A DNA stretch of 64,000 nucleotides, taken from Methylobacterium sp. J-067 (GTDB taxonomy: Bacteria > Pseudomonadota > Alphaproteobacteria > Rhizobiales > Beijerinckiaceae). The DNA lies in contig NZ_JAKSXZ010000097.1 in NCBI RefSeq assembly GCF_022829465.1, positions 1 to 64,000 of the forward strand, in the 5' to 3' direction. A program made the translations under genes and the position numbers. How positions within the stretch are numbered: position 1 is the first letter of the stretch; each line of letters begins with the position of its first letter. The notes below the pieces were generated by a model. That model was not told the DNA's origin. It saw only the letters and a program-made list of their open reading frames with translations, and searched no databases. Positions 18,107 to 26,461 of the stretch are shown piece by piece.

Positions 18107-18256
18107 CCACGAGGAAGGCTCATGCCCTTCCCGAATAACCGATAGGGCGGGCGCTACGCACAGTGCCTTATAGAGGCCACGATAGGAATTGCGTGATAGC
18201 GGAACCGTGGTCATGCCCCCCACGCCAAGCAAGTCCTCAACTTGGGTGTTCACGGG

Positions 18257-18481
18257 CCTGCCGTGCCGGCATGCACATCTCGCCTGGTGCGACGCCTCCG
18301 ACCTTACCCCGCTGCTCCCTACGAGGAGACCGGACCTCTGGGTCCACGGGCACGTCCACGGGCACGTCGATTATCGCGTCGGTCGAACCCTGATCGTGTG
18401 CGACGCCCGGGCCATGTCGAGGAAAAGACGGGGTTCCGGCCCGACCTCGCCTTCAACCCCTTTCCCTTGCCCGAGGCGTAA
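18257..18481 (+). pseudogene. 3' fragment of a metallophosphoesterase gene, frameshifted
   Basis: The fragment matches the last 75 codons of the intact gene at 35126-35935: RHAHLAWCDASDLTPLL, PDLWVHGHVHGHVDYRVG, then after a one-base deletion near 18408 GHVEEKTGFRPDL. The GHVH metal-binding motif survives but the catalytic N-terminal half is absent. The stop codon TAA and the following 87 bases are also shared with the intact copy. This is a truncated, decayed duplicate. Confidence 0.88.
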
Positions 18482-18515
18482 CGCGTAGCGGGTGTCGTTA
18501 CCCGTGATGCGTTAC
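18478..18515 (+). other. Conserved stem-loop after the metallophosphoesterase stop (copy 1)
   Basis: GTAACGC at 18478-18484 pairs with GCGTTAC at 18509-18515, and the inner GCGGGT pairs with ACCCGT. This gives a stem of about 16 pairs with one A-G mismatch and two G-T wobbles. The same structure is present at 35932-35969. The stop codon lies inside the base of the stem. No T tract follows, so it may be a Rho-independent-like or processing hairpin, or a recombination feature. Confidence 0.6.
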
Positions 18516-18654
18516 CTTCCGAGTCGCGCTCCCGGACACCCACGGGGCATCCCGGGTCCGAGATCATGGCCGCCAGCAACACGAAGGTGTGGAGGCTCGG
18601 CGGCTCCGACGTCGACGTCCCGTCGGATTGTATCTTCGGACAGGTAGGACGGAG

Positions 18655-19938
18655 CTACGGACCCGGGGCCGGGGAGAGGACGAGGTCGAGTTGCGCGCTC
18701 TCCGTGTCGCGTCCGCTTCGCCTGTCGAGGAACCGCAGCACCGGCGTCACCGTCACGCCGTGCAGCACGATGGACACCAGGACGGCGAGGCCGACCGTGG
18801 ACCAGAGCAGGTCCGGCGCCTCGAACGGGGCGTGCCCAAGGGCGTAGGCGAGATAGTACACCGTACCGAGCCCACGGATGCCGAAGAAGGCGATCACGGC
18901 CCGTTCGTCGCCGGGCATACCGGATTTGGTCAAGCCGACCCATCCGCAGAGGGGACGCACGACGAGCAGGGCCAGCGCCACGAACACGGCGGCCGGCCAC
19001 GTCAGTCCCGTCAGCAGGCCTCCACCGGCGAGGGCGAAGCCGAACCCGACGAGCAGGACCATCATCAGCAGCCGTTCGAGTTCCTCGGCGTAGTCGTGCA
19101 TCTTGCGATGGTAGTCGTGGCCGTGGTTCGAGGCGCGAAGTGCGAGCGCCGCCGCGAAGACGCCGACGAAGCCGTAGCCGTCGACCGCCTGGACGATGCC
19201 GTAGGCGAGACAAGTGACGCCCAGCGCCACGAAGCCGTCGCCGGTGCGCGAGAGCTTCGAGACGTTCGGCAGGTGGAAGGTCAGCCAGCCGAGGGCCCGG
19301 CCGACGAGCGCGCCCAGGACCGCGCCGACCGACACCTTCCACAGGACGTCGACGGCGAGCCAATGGCCGAGGGACAGGTCCGCGGAGCCGCCCGCCGCGA
19401 GGGCGATGGCGAGGTTGACGAAAGGAAAGGCGAGGCCGTCGTTGAGGCCGGCCTCGGATGTGAGAGCGAACCGCATCTCGTCCTCCCGGCCCTCGGTCGG
19501 GTGCCCGACCTGCACGTCGGAGGCGAGCACCGGGTCGGTAGGGGCGAGCGACGCGCCCAGTAGCAGGGACGATGCGGCTCCGAGTCCGAGGAGGGTCGAG
19601 GCAAGTGCTGCGAGGGTGGCGATGGTGAGCGGCATGGCAAGCCCGAGCATCCGCCACGTCGTCGCCCAGCGCTTCCAGCCGATCAGCCGGTCGATCTTCA
19701 GCCCGGCGCCCATCAACGAGATGACAACGACGGCCTCGGTCGCGTGCTCGACCACGGGAAGGTGCTCGGCCGGGTATCGCGCCAGCCCAGCTAGGGGTGG
19801 GACGAAGGACAGCGCCGCGCCCGCCCCGACACAGCAGATGGGGAGGGACAGCGGCAACGCCCGCAGTACCATCGGCAACCACGCCGTGAATAGGACGAGT
19901 GCGCCGAAGCCGGCGACGACGAAGACGTACGGTTCCAT
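18655..19938 (-). CDS. Cation:proton antiporter, NhaP/CPA1 type
   Basis: The 427-residue inner-membrane exchanger has about 12 predicted helices throughout. Family blocks include the acidic core SLAPTDPVLASDVQVG and LTSEAGLNDGLAFPFVN (the ion-binding Asp region), and FFGIRGLGTVYYLAYAL near the end. Unlike the antiporter at 550-2376 it lacks a C-terminal regulatory domain. It stands alone on the minus strand beside the decayed metallophosphoesterase fragment. Na+/H+ or K+/H+ exchange and pH or salt tolerance are inferred from the family. Confidence 0.88.
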   Translation of the reverse strand: MEPYVFVVAGFGALVLFTAWLPMVLRALPLSLPICCVGAGAALSFVPPLAGLARYPAEHLPVVEHATEAVVVISLMGAGLKIDRLIGWKRWATTWRMLGLAMPLTIATLAALASTLLGLGAASSLLLGASLAPTDPVLASDVQVGHPTEGREDEMRFALTSEAGLNDGLAFPFVNLAIALAAGGSADLSLGHWLAVDVLWKVSVGAVLGALVGRALGWLTFHLPNVSKLSRTGDGFVALGVTCLAYGIVQAVDGYGFVGVFAAALALRASNHGHDYHRKMHDYAEELERLLMMVLLVGFGFALAGGGLLTGLTWPAAVFVALALLVVRPLCGWVGLTKSGMPGDERAVIAFFGIRGLGTVYYLAYALGHAPFEAPDLLWSTVGLAVLVSIVLHGVTVTPVLRFLDRRSGRDTESAQLDLVLSPAPGP

Positions 19939-20218
19939 CAGATGGCGAACCGGTCCTCGCCGGAACCGTTCCGCGGTAATCCGATGTCACCCGACGTAAT
20001 GGTCGATTTCCTCGCCAAGTGGATTGGCAGGGCCGGGACCGCTTCGCATTATCAATTGGACCGGCGCGAAGGGTTTTCGGCGCGGTTGCCGGAAGACGGG
20101 CGACGTCCCTGTGCATGACCAGGAGGATGGGGCTCGGCCGCGCAACCCGTAGGCTCGACCGACGTTCGCTTGACGACCGTCCCGGTACCCTCCCGGGGCA
20201 ATCAATCGGGCGTTGATC

Positions 20219-20377
20219 ATGCAGGACGAACGTACCCATCTCGACATTCACGACCGGTCCAGCCGCGAGACCTACGCACGACAATTCGGAGTCAGCGAAG
20301 ACCAGTTGCGCAAGGCCGTGCGGCTTGTCGGCAGTCGTATCAGCACGCTGCGTGGCCACCTCAAGCGGCCAGCTTGA
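20219..20377 (+). CDS. DUF3606 small protein
   Basis: A 52-residue soluble protein. The arrangement HLDIHDRSSRETYARQFGV then SEDQLRKAVRLVG, followed by STLRGHL, matches DUF3606: a short N-terminal arm, then two helices with the conserved pattern of FGVS, LR.AV and VG. DUF3606 proteins are common in Rhizobiales, often in several copies, and have no known function. ATG 20219 is the only sensible start; it ends TGA 20375-20377. It stands alone. Confidence 0.8.
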   Translation: MQDERTHLDIHDRSSRETYARQFGVSEDQLRKAVRLVGSRISTLRGHLKRPA

Positions 20378-20559
20378 ACGCGGACCTCGGCATGCCTTCG
20401 GGGCCGCGGAGGGATCGGTCGTGGCGGCCGACCCCTCCGCATACGATGCCCAGTCGATCAGCTCGGTTGGCTCGCCCCGGATGTTGCGTCGTCGCCACGC
20501 CCCTGCGCATCGTTTGACCGGTGCGGAACGGCGGACATCGGTAACCTGTTACCCGGGCC

Positions 20560-21045
20560 ATGGAACACTACCGGTCCACCCTGGGCACCGCCGCCATCGC
20601 CGCCATCGGCCTTTTCGTGGCCGCGCGCGTGCTGCACCCGGGCAACTTCGAGAAGCTGCCCCGGGCCGCACGACCGGTCGCGTCGCAGTCCGGGGCGGCG
20701 TCGACCTCCGTAACAGTGAGGGTCGAGCCGCCCTTCGGCATGTACATCCGGCCGAGCACCCTGTCGCCGGAGATTGCGGTGCTTGCCCCGCGTCTGACCG
20801 CGCCGCTGCCGCCCGGAATGACGATGATGCCGATCCTGTCAGCCGCGATGGCGAATGCCGTCGGTCAATCTCGGGACATCGAGGCGCGACGACAGCCGCG
20901 GGCCGCCGAGCGCGTGGTTCAATCGAAACCGCCAACGGTCTCGGGCTTGTGGACGACGCAGGCCCCGTCGAGGGGCACTCGGTCGACACAAGTCGAGACG
21001 CATGAAGTCGTGGGCCCCGAACTCCCCCGTGACGAAGATGGCTGA
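20560..21045 (+). CDS. Hypothetical protein with N-terminal membrane anchor
   Basis: A 161-residue product beginning with one hydrophobic helix (LGTAAIAAIGLFVAARVLH), so a membrane-anchored or exported protein. Codon use is GC3-rich up to about residue 105, as in neighbouring genes, then becomes less regular, so the 3' end may be frameshifted or the true gene shorter. A block near residue 55 reads EPPFGMYIRPSTLSPEI. No family recognised. It is 40 bp upstream of the next small exported protein. Confidence 0.5.
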   Translation: MEHYRSTLGTAAIAAIGLFVAARVLHPGNFEKLPRAARPVASQSGAASTSVTVRVEPPFGMYIRPSTLSPEIAVLAPRLTAPLPPGMTMMPILSAAMANAVGQSRDIEARRQPRAAERVVQSKPPTVSGLWTTQAPSRGTRSTQVETHEVVGPELPRDEDG

Positions 21046-21085
21046 CCCCCGGATCCGCCTACGCAATTAACCCAGGAGAAGACAC

Positions 21086-21349
21086 ATGAAGGCTCTGTTC
21101 AACGCCGGACTCGTCGCCGCCGGCCTCTTCACCGCCGTGCCTGCGCTGGCACAGAGCATCGACATCGGCCCCGGTGGCATCCGGGTCGATCCGCGTTCAT
21201 CGCGCGAGCGCGAGTACGACGCCATCCGTCGGGAGGAGCGCCGGGAGGAATTCCGCGAGGAGCGCCGCGACGCCCTCCGGGACGACATCCGCCGGGAAGA
21301 ACGCCGCCGCGACTTCGAGGAAGGCGTGCCGCCCCGTGACCGGTATTGA
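21086..21349 (+). CDS. Small exported Arg/Glu-rich protein
   Basis: An 87-residue protein with a clear signal peptide (LFNAGLVAAGLFTAVPALAQ), predicted cleavage after ALA at about residue 22. The mature part is a highly charged helix built of irregular repeats of RREERREEFREE type. AGGAGA lies seven bases before ATG 21086. The function is unknown; such low-complexity periplasmic proteins are common in Methylobacterium. It begins a run of four small secreted or membrane proteins. Confidence 0.72.
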   Translation: MKALFNAGLVAAGLFTAVPALAQSIDIGPGGIRVDPRSSREREYDAIRREERREEFREERRDALRDDIRREERRRDFEEGVPPRDRY

Positions 21350-21418
21350 GGCCAGCGAGCGCCGACCATCCCTGAATGGCGGCAGGCATGGGTCTGCCGC
21401 GGGCGAAAGGACAACCCT

Positions 21419-21673
21419 TTGAAGCTTGCGAACTTGGCCCTCCTCACCACACTGGGCCTGATGGCGGCCGGCACGGCCGGGGCGCAACAGATCACGACGG
21501 GTGGCGCGGGCAACACCGGCGTAATTCCGCCCGCCCCGGTCGGCGGCGTCGGTCCCGGCGCCCGGGACCTCGGGCCCAGACCGATCACCCGGGGCAACGA
21601 GGCCAACCACAGCAACTCGTCGGTGCCCGGCACGACGCCGGACGTGAACATCGGCGGCACCCCGACAGGCTGA
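21419..21673 (+). CDS. Small exported Gly/Pro-rich protein
   Basis: An 84-residue protein with a signal peptide (LALLTTLGLMAAGTAGAQ), cleaved near residue 22. The mature part is Gly-, Pro- and Thr-rich without recognised domains, reading GGAGNTGVIPPAPVGGVGPG. The start is TTG 21419, preceded by AAAGGA at 21407-21412. It lies 69 bp after the preceding exported-protein gene on the same strand. No function is known to me. Confidence 0.65.
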   Translation: MKLANLALLTTLGLMAAGTAGAQQITTGGAGNTGVIPPAPVGGVGPGARDLGPRPITRGNEANHSNSSVPGTTPDVNIGGTPTG

Positions 21674-21770
21674 CCACCCGGCACCGGCGGCACCTCCGGC
21701 GGCCCGTCCCTGGACGGACGTTGACCGTCGCGACCGACGCCCACCTCACGAGCCGATCAAGGATCAGAGC

Positions 21771-21932
21771 ATGAACCTCGTCACCATCCTCCTCATCGTC
21801 CTGATCGTGCTGGCCCTCGGGGGTGGTGGCTACGGCTACTATGGCGGCGGCTACAACGGCATCGGCGGCATCGGCCTGGGCGGCGTCCTCCTCATCGTCC
21901 TGATCGTGCTGCTGGTGACCGGGCGACTCTGA
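21771..21932 (+). CDS. DUF3309-type small membrane protein
   Basis: A 53-residue protein made of two hydrophobic helices (LVTILLIVLIVLALGGG and GGVLLIVLIVLLVTGRL) around a Gly/Tyr-rich loop. This is the DUF3309 pattern, a tiny inner-membrane family of unknown role common in alphaproteobacteria. It begins at ATG 21771 and ends TGA 21930-21932. The location among small secreted proteins suggests an envelope function, which is an inference. Confidence 0.75.
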   Translation: MNLVTILLIVLIVLALGGGGYGYYGGGYNGIGGIGLGGVLLIVLIVLLVTGRL

Positions 21933-22052
21933 ACCCGGTCGCACCCGTCGCGCGGATGAACGAACCCGTCAGATCCCGGTCAGCCCCCCGGTGGCAACCT
22001 CCGAGTCATCCGGTCCGACATGGTCGGGCCGCCAACCATTGGGGATGCAGTC

Positions 22053-22385
22053 ATGATGGGCTTGAAGGTGACGGGTCTCGCCGCGTTGATCGGCGCCGGC
22101 CTCGCCTCCTCGGCGGCGGTCGCTGCCCCGGTCGGATACGGGTTCGGGCCGCCCGGGCGCGAGGCGATCATCGAGCGGGTGGCCGGCGGCTGCGGTCCCG
22201 GCTTCCACCCCAACCCCTGGGGTCGCTGCCGCCCGAACGACTGGGGCCGGGGCGGTTGGGGCGGACCGCGCGGCGGTTACGGCTACGGGTATGGCTACCG
22301 CGGCCCGGACCGCGGCGGGTATGGCGGCTACGGACGCGGCCCGGATGGCTACGACGGCCCGCGGCGGTTCTACGGCGGGTACTGA
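22053..22385 (+). CDS. Exported GCG_CRPN-type Gly/Tyr-rich protein
   Basis: A 110-residue protein with a signal peptide (VTGLAALIGAGLASSAAVAA). It carries the GCG_CRPN signature GCGPGFHPNPWGRCRPN at about residues 47-63, followed by a tail of Gly, Tyr, Arg and Asp repeats (RGGYGYGYGYRGPDRG). Such proteins are frequent in Methylobacteriaceae and are thought to be periplasmic or surface proteins of unknown role. ATG 22053 has GGGGA upstream. A stem-loop at 22437-22464 ends the transcript. Confidence 0.75.
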   Translation: MMGLKVTGLAALIGAGLASSAAVAAPVGYGFGPPGREAIIERVAGGCGPGFHPNPWGRCRPNDWGRGGWGGPRGGYGYGYGYRGPDRGGYGGYGRGPDGYDGPRRFYGGY

Positions 22386-22436
22386 GGCGCGCTTCCGCGA
22401 CGGCATCGGAGCCCCCCGTCCAGTACGACTCCAAGT

Positions 22437-22464
22437 CCCCGCGTCGGCGTTAGCCGACGGGGGG
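22437..22464 (+). terminator. Stem-loop after the GCG_CRPN gene
   Basis: CCCCGCGTCGGC (22437-22448) pairs with GCCGACGGGGGG (22453-22464) around GTTA, with one mismatch in twelve pairs. No T tract follows, so intrinsic termination would be weak, but the position 50 bp after the stop fits. Confidence 0.5.
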
Positions 22465-22655
22465 ACGTAGAGGCGGCTCCGGGTTCGGCCGCGTCGTCCG
22501 ACCCGTAGTGTTCCGGCCGCTATTCGCGATGTCGCCCGGGCTCGGTCCCGGTGCCCTACGAGGGACCCGGGCGGAACCCGCCAAAGGTCGTACGGCTGGC
22601 CGCCCCAACCACCGCCCCAGTCGCCGCCAGGACACCGGGAAACCGAACCTGCCGC

Positions 22656-23171
22656 CTACGGCTTGGCCTTCGGCGCGACGAAAGGATTGGTCTCCGTCGC
22701 CGACCCGTTCTTCTGGTAACACGCCTCCAACCGGTCCAACCCCGCGGCGCTCTTATCGAGCGCCACCTTGATGGTCGCGCCCTCGCCCTTCACGTCCAGG
22801 CCATCCGCCAGCTTGAGCGACTTCAGGAACCGCTCGTCCTTGATCGGCAGGGACACCGTGTTGCCCGTGGCCGCGACCTCCGCCTGCAACGTCGAGGAAC
22901 CGGCGGCCAATTCCACCGGGTAGCTCTTGCCACGCCCGAGCTTCCATTTCGGCGAGCTCATGCTCAGGTCGAGGCCGTCCCCGTCGCGGGTGAACTGGAC
23001 GTCGACGCCGTCATCGGTCGTACGGGTCATCGTGCAACGCTCGAACTTCGGGCCCTTCGAGACTGCCTCGACCTTCCACGGCCCGATGGCTACCGCCTCC
23101 TCTTTCGGGGATTGGGCCATGGCCGGCATGGCGACGACGGATGAAGCGAGGACGAGGGTGGCGAGGCGCAT
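22656..23171 (-). CDS. Exported protein, weakly invasion-associated locus B-like
   Basis: A 171-residue protein with a signal peptide (LATLVLASSVVAMPAMAQ). The mature part has an early WKVE motif (IGPWKVEAV), Cys46 in FERCTMTR and Cys153 near the end in EACYQK, separated by alternating beta strands. That layout, with two conserved cysteines and a W-x-V start, resembles periplasmic IalB-like proteins, but the match is only by eye. It converges with the small secreted-protein run. Function unknown. Confidence 0.65.
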   Translation of the reverse strand: MRLATLVLASSVVAMPAMAQSPKEEAVAIGPWKVEAVSKGPKFERCTMTRTTDDGVDVQFTRDGDGLDLSMSSPKWKLGRGKSYPVELAAGSSTLQAEVAATGNTVSLPIKDERFLKSLKLADGLDVKGEGATIKVALDKSAAGLDRLEACYQKNGSATETNPFVAPKAKP

Positions 23172-23724
23172 ACAATTCTCCGAGAAAGGTTCGGTTGGCC
23201 GGACCTGGCGGCTCCGTCGTCGAGTTGAGCAGCCCTGGAAACGACGTCAATCACGATTGGTGACATCCTGATGGGTCCGGCCGTCCACGGGCGAAAGAGG
23301 CAAGTCCGGCGCGAGCGGAGGGGTCGGACTTGTCGGGGGTCGGCAAGCCGTTGTCAGGAATCGCGGGCGGCACGCCCTCCGCGAGGTCGGGGTCATTGGG
23401 CATCCGTCCCTCCTTCTACGTCACGACCGACGAACGCATCGGGGTGCATCAACGCTCCCACGAACGGAAGGGCAGGCTACGCTGCACCTCTGCAGGTGTG
23501 GTTCACCGGCGATGAACGTTACCGCCAAACCGATTTGGTCGGATGATTGCGAAACTACATAGGCGCCAGTCATCGCCCCATCCGTTCGCATCGATCTGCG
23601 GCAAACTATCCGCTGGCGATGATGATTGTGTTCCCCCACTAAAGGCCAGTGATCTCGGCGTGGCCAATGATGTCCCACGGCCGATGAGCGTGAACTGATC
23701 TGGGTTATGTTTTAGACAGGGCCG
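23172..23724. other. Intergenic region without a supported gene
   Basis: This stretch lies between divergent genes. Its open frames are short and have poor codon use. The part from 23540 to 23720 is less GC-rich than its surroundings and probably holds the promoter of the HD-GYP gene, but I cannot point to specific boxes. Confidence 0.5.
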
Positions 23725-24813
23725 ATGATGGCTGAGCTTATGCTCGTAAGCGACGACATGGCCCGCGCCGAGCGACGCTTCAGGTCATTGGAAAGGATAA
23801 GCACGCTGACCGTGCTGGATCTCTACGAGCCATGTCAGCGGCTGGGTGGTACGGGCATCGTCGTAAGCGATGTCAGTGATCTGTCGGCCGATGCCGTATC
23901 ACGCCTGCGAACCCTCCTCAGCCGGATACGGCCAACGAATGGCCCTTTCATCTTCATTGCGCACGTCAATGGCCCACGCGCGCTGGCCTATGCCGAGGCG
24001 CTCGGCGCGACGGCTGTCGTCTCAGCAACCGACACCGACAAGTTGACCGCCCTGGTCGAACGCCTCGTAGTTGAGGGAGGGAGCGTCCCCCTCTCCGCGA
24101 GGGTGCATGCGACGCGGGCCCGTGATTTCCTGCGGGAAACCTTCAGAACAGGCATCCTCACACCGGAGGAGGTTACTAACGGTGCCGACGCGGTCGCGTG
24201 GGCAATCGGATCTGGCGGCGTCTACGACTGGATTCGGACGGTTCGCGAATTCGACGATGCCACCCACCAGCATATCCTGCTCGTGGCCGGCATCGCGGCG
24301 GCATTCGCCGGGACGTTGGGCCTGTCGGCCATCGATAGGCACAAGGTCGTGAAGGCGGCGCTCCTACACGACGTGGGTAAGACGAGGATACCGACCGCGA
24401 TCCTGAACAAACCTGGCAAGCTGGACGCGGCCGAGCTGGCCATCATGCGGACCCATGCCGTCGAAGGCCATGTGATGCTCGCCGCCCAGGGGTTCGAGGA
24501 TGCCATTCTACGGGTCGCACGCTCGCACCACGAGATGCTCGACGGCTCGGGTTACCCGGACGGCTTGCATGGCGACGAGATTCCGGACCTCGTGCGCCTC
24601 ATCACGGTCTGCGACATCTACGGGGCCCTTATCGAGCGCCGACCCTACCGGGCTCCGATGAGCAACGTCGCTGCCTTCGCGGTGTTGGACCGGATGGATG
24701 GTCGGTTGGATCCCGACTTGGTCCGGGCGTTCAAACCGGTCGTGACATCGCCGTCCGAGGCAAAGGGCTCCGATGCGGTCGCACGTGTCGGCGAGCGTCG
24801 GGGACCCACTTGA
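23725..24813 (+). CDS. HD-GYP c-di-GMP phosphodiesterase
   Basis: A 362-residue soluble protein. Residues 1-120 look like a degenerate receiver-type domain without a usable Asp-Lys pair. Residues 160-335 are an HD-GYP domain with the metal-binding HD at 215-216 (LLHDVGKTRIP), HHE at 268-270, and the GYP motif at 276-278 (DGSGYPDGLHGDEIP). All expected catalytic residues are present, so hydrolysis of c-di-GMP to pGpG or GMP is expected. It precedes a GGDEF cyclase on the same strand, so synthesis and breakdown are adjacent. ATG 23728 is an equally good start. Confidence 0.88.
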   Translation: MMAELMLVSDDMARAERRFRSLERISTLTVLDLYEPCQRLGGTGIVVSDVSDLSADAVSRLRTLLSRIRPTNGPFIFIAHVNGPRALAYAEALGATAVVSATDTDKLTALVERLVVEGGSVPLSARVHATRARDFLRETFRTGILTPEEVTNGADAVAWAIGSGGVYDWIRTVREFDDATHQHILLVAGIAAAFAGTLGLSAIDRHKVVKAALLHDVGKTRIPTAILNKPGKLDAAELAIMRTHAVEGHVMLAAQGFEDAILRVARSHHEMLDGSGYPDGLHGDEIPDLVRLITVCDIYGALIERRPYRAPMSNVAAFAVLDRMDGRLDPDLVRAFKPVVTSPSEAKGSDAVARVGERRGPT

Positions 24814-24947
24814 TGCAAACCGTTCGGCGGGGCGCGGTAAGCGATTTCGATCTTTATGGGTCTTACCTGCGCCGCGACGAGACTTCGTTTCATAATCCTT
24901 GAACGGGCCCGTGATAGTCGGGAGCGGCAGAACGAAGGCCGTCGGGC

Positions 24948-26186
24948 ATGATCGAGCAATTGCCGAGCGCGGGGACGGTCGAGGCGGCCCTGCTGCGTCC
25001 GCGGCATCGTCTCCGGATGGATGCCGACCTGGAGGCGCGCTTCGACCGATCCACCGTGCGCGCCCGCACGACGAGACTCCGGCATTTCCTGGCATTCGCC
25101 CTGTGCGCCGACATCCTGGCCATCGCGCTGGACACCTGGCACGGTGCGCTACCCCTCGGGGTCGCCGTCAGGCTGGGCGTCGTCGCCCCCGCGCTGTCGG
25201 TCGGCATGCTGCTGCTCAAGTCGGACCGCCCGTCCTGGCAACAGGGGCTACTGGCGGGTGTCCCGGTCCTTTGCGGACTCGTGAGCATCTCGCTGATCGG
25301 CCTGCTGCTCGGGGGGCGCTACGCCGAACTGTACCTGTCGGCTGCGGGCATGGCGGCCTTCTTCGTCAACGCCGCCATGCCGCTGCGTTTCTCGCACGCG
25401 GTCGTGCTCGCCGGCGCGAACGTCACGGCGACATTCGCATTCGCCGTGATGGTGAGCGCGCCTGGCGACCTCGTCGAGATCCTCGCCACCCTGGGCTTCA
25501 ACGCCATCGTCATCGTACTCACGCTGCCGATGAACTTCGGGCGGGAAAGGGGCAATCGAGAGGTTTTCCTGCACGGGATGAGGGAGACACTGCAGGGCCG
25601 GGCCCTCGCCCGGGCGAACGCCGAACTCATGCGTCTGGCGACTACGGATCCGCTCACGGGACTGGCGAACAGACGGGCGTTCGATGCCCGGTTGGAGCGG
25701 GTCGCCCTGACTGCGCCGCAGGATCGGGCTTGGTTCGGCGTGCTGATGGTGGACATCGACCATTTCAAGGCCTTCAACGACAGCGCCGGGCACAGCGCCG
25801 GTGACGAGTGCCTGCGTGCGGTCGCCGGTACGCTCGCGGCGGAACCGAGCGTCACGGATGGCACGGTCGCGCGTCTGGGTGGAGAGGAATTCGCCATCCT
25901 GCTGCCCGGTGCCGACGGGGACGCCATCCTCGTGGCCGGCGAAGCCATCCGTCGAGCCGTCGAATGGCAGGCCATCCAGCATCCCGGCTTCGCGGACAGG
26001 CGTCACGTGACCGTCAGCGTCGGGGCTTCTGCCACGAGGGCCGACGGAAACGCCGCCACCGGCTCCCGGACACTCAAGCGGGCTGACGAGGCGCTCTACG
26101 CGGCGAAGGCCTCGGGGCGAAACGCGGTGTCGCTTGCCCGCGACATCGTCGAGGCCGCCCCTGCCGCCGCCATCGCGGCGGCGTGA
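24948..26186 (+). CDS. Membrane diguanylate cyclase (GGDEF)
   Basis: A 412-residue protein. Six hydrophobic helices (about 44-195) form a membrane sensor region without a recognised name. The GGDEF domain (about 225-400) has the active motif GGEEF at 311-315 and the nucleotide-binding segment DIDHFKAFNDSAGHSAGD. The product-inhibition I-site Arg five residues ahead of the motif is replaced (SVTD instead of RxxD), so the enzyme probably escapes feedback by c-di-GMP. It lies 134 bp downstream of the HD-GYP gene. Confidence 0.9.
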   Translation: MIEQLPSAGTVEAALLRPRHRLRMDADLEARFDRSTVRARTTRLRHFLAFALCADILAIALDTWHGALPLGVAVRLGVVAPALSVGMLLLKSDRPSWQQGLLAGVPVLCGLVSISLIGLLLGGRYAELYLSAAGMAAFFVNAAMPLRFSHAVVLAGANVTATFAFAVMVSAPGDLVEILATLGFNAIVIVLTLPMNFGRERGNREVFLHGMRETLQGRALARANAELMRLATTDPLTGLANRRAFDARLERVALTAPQDRAWFGVLMVDIDHFKAFNDSAGHSAGDECLRAVAGTLAAEPSVTDGTVARLGGEEFAILLPGADGDAILVAGEAIRRAVEWQAIQHPGFADRRHVTVSVGASATRADGNAATGSRTLKRADEALYAAKASGRNAVSLARDIVEAAPAAAIAAA

Positions 26187-26461
26187 AACTCGTGGCGATG
26201 GACGCGGGCAAACGATTGCTTCCCTAAGTTTCCGTCGTCGAGAACCACGTAAGGTAGCGTTGCCTCGGCCATGGCGACCTGAAGGTATCGTGTGCTGAAT
26301 TTGCACCTAACGGCGCCAGTCTCCGAACAAACGGTTTCGTGATCGTCGAAAGGGGGAATCGGTCTAATTTGGTAATGCGTGGACTGCAGCCTGCTTCGGA
26401 GACCATCCGGCGGCCGTGCGCGCGGCGCCCTGCCGAGGTACACCCGCGCCGATCCGGTCCC

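Larger units (their letters stand above)
18257..18568 (+). repeat. Long dispersed repeat, copy 1 (partner at 35710-36022)
   Basis: About 312 bp shared with 35710-36022, in the same orientation. The non-coding last 90 bases differ at only about 5 positions, while the coding part has clearly more differences. Both copies end at an ATG. The better conservation of the non-coding tail is unexpected for a decayed gene. Confidence 0.85.

Noticed and set aside
20549..20989. Minus-strand frame opposite the small anchored protein
   Set aside because: Its composition is Arg/Ser/Pro-rich as expected of a shadow frame; the plus frame has a membrane helix and normal codon use.
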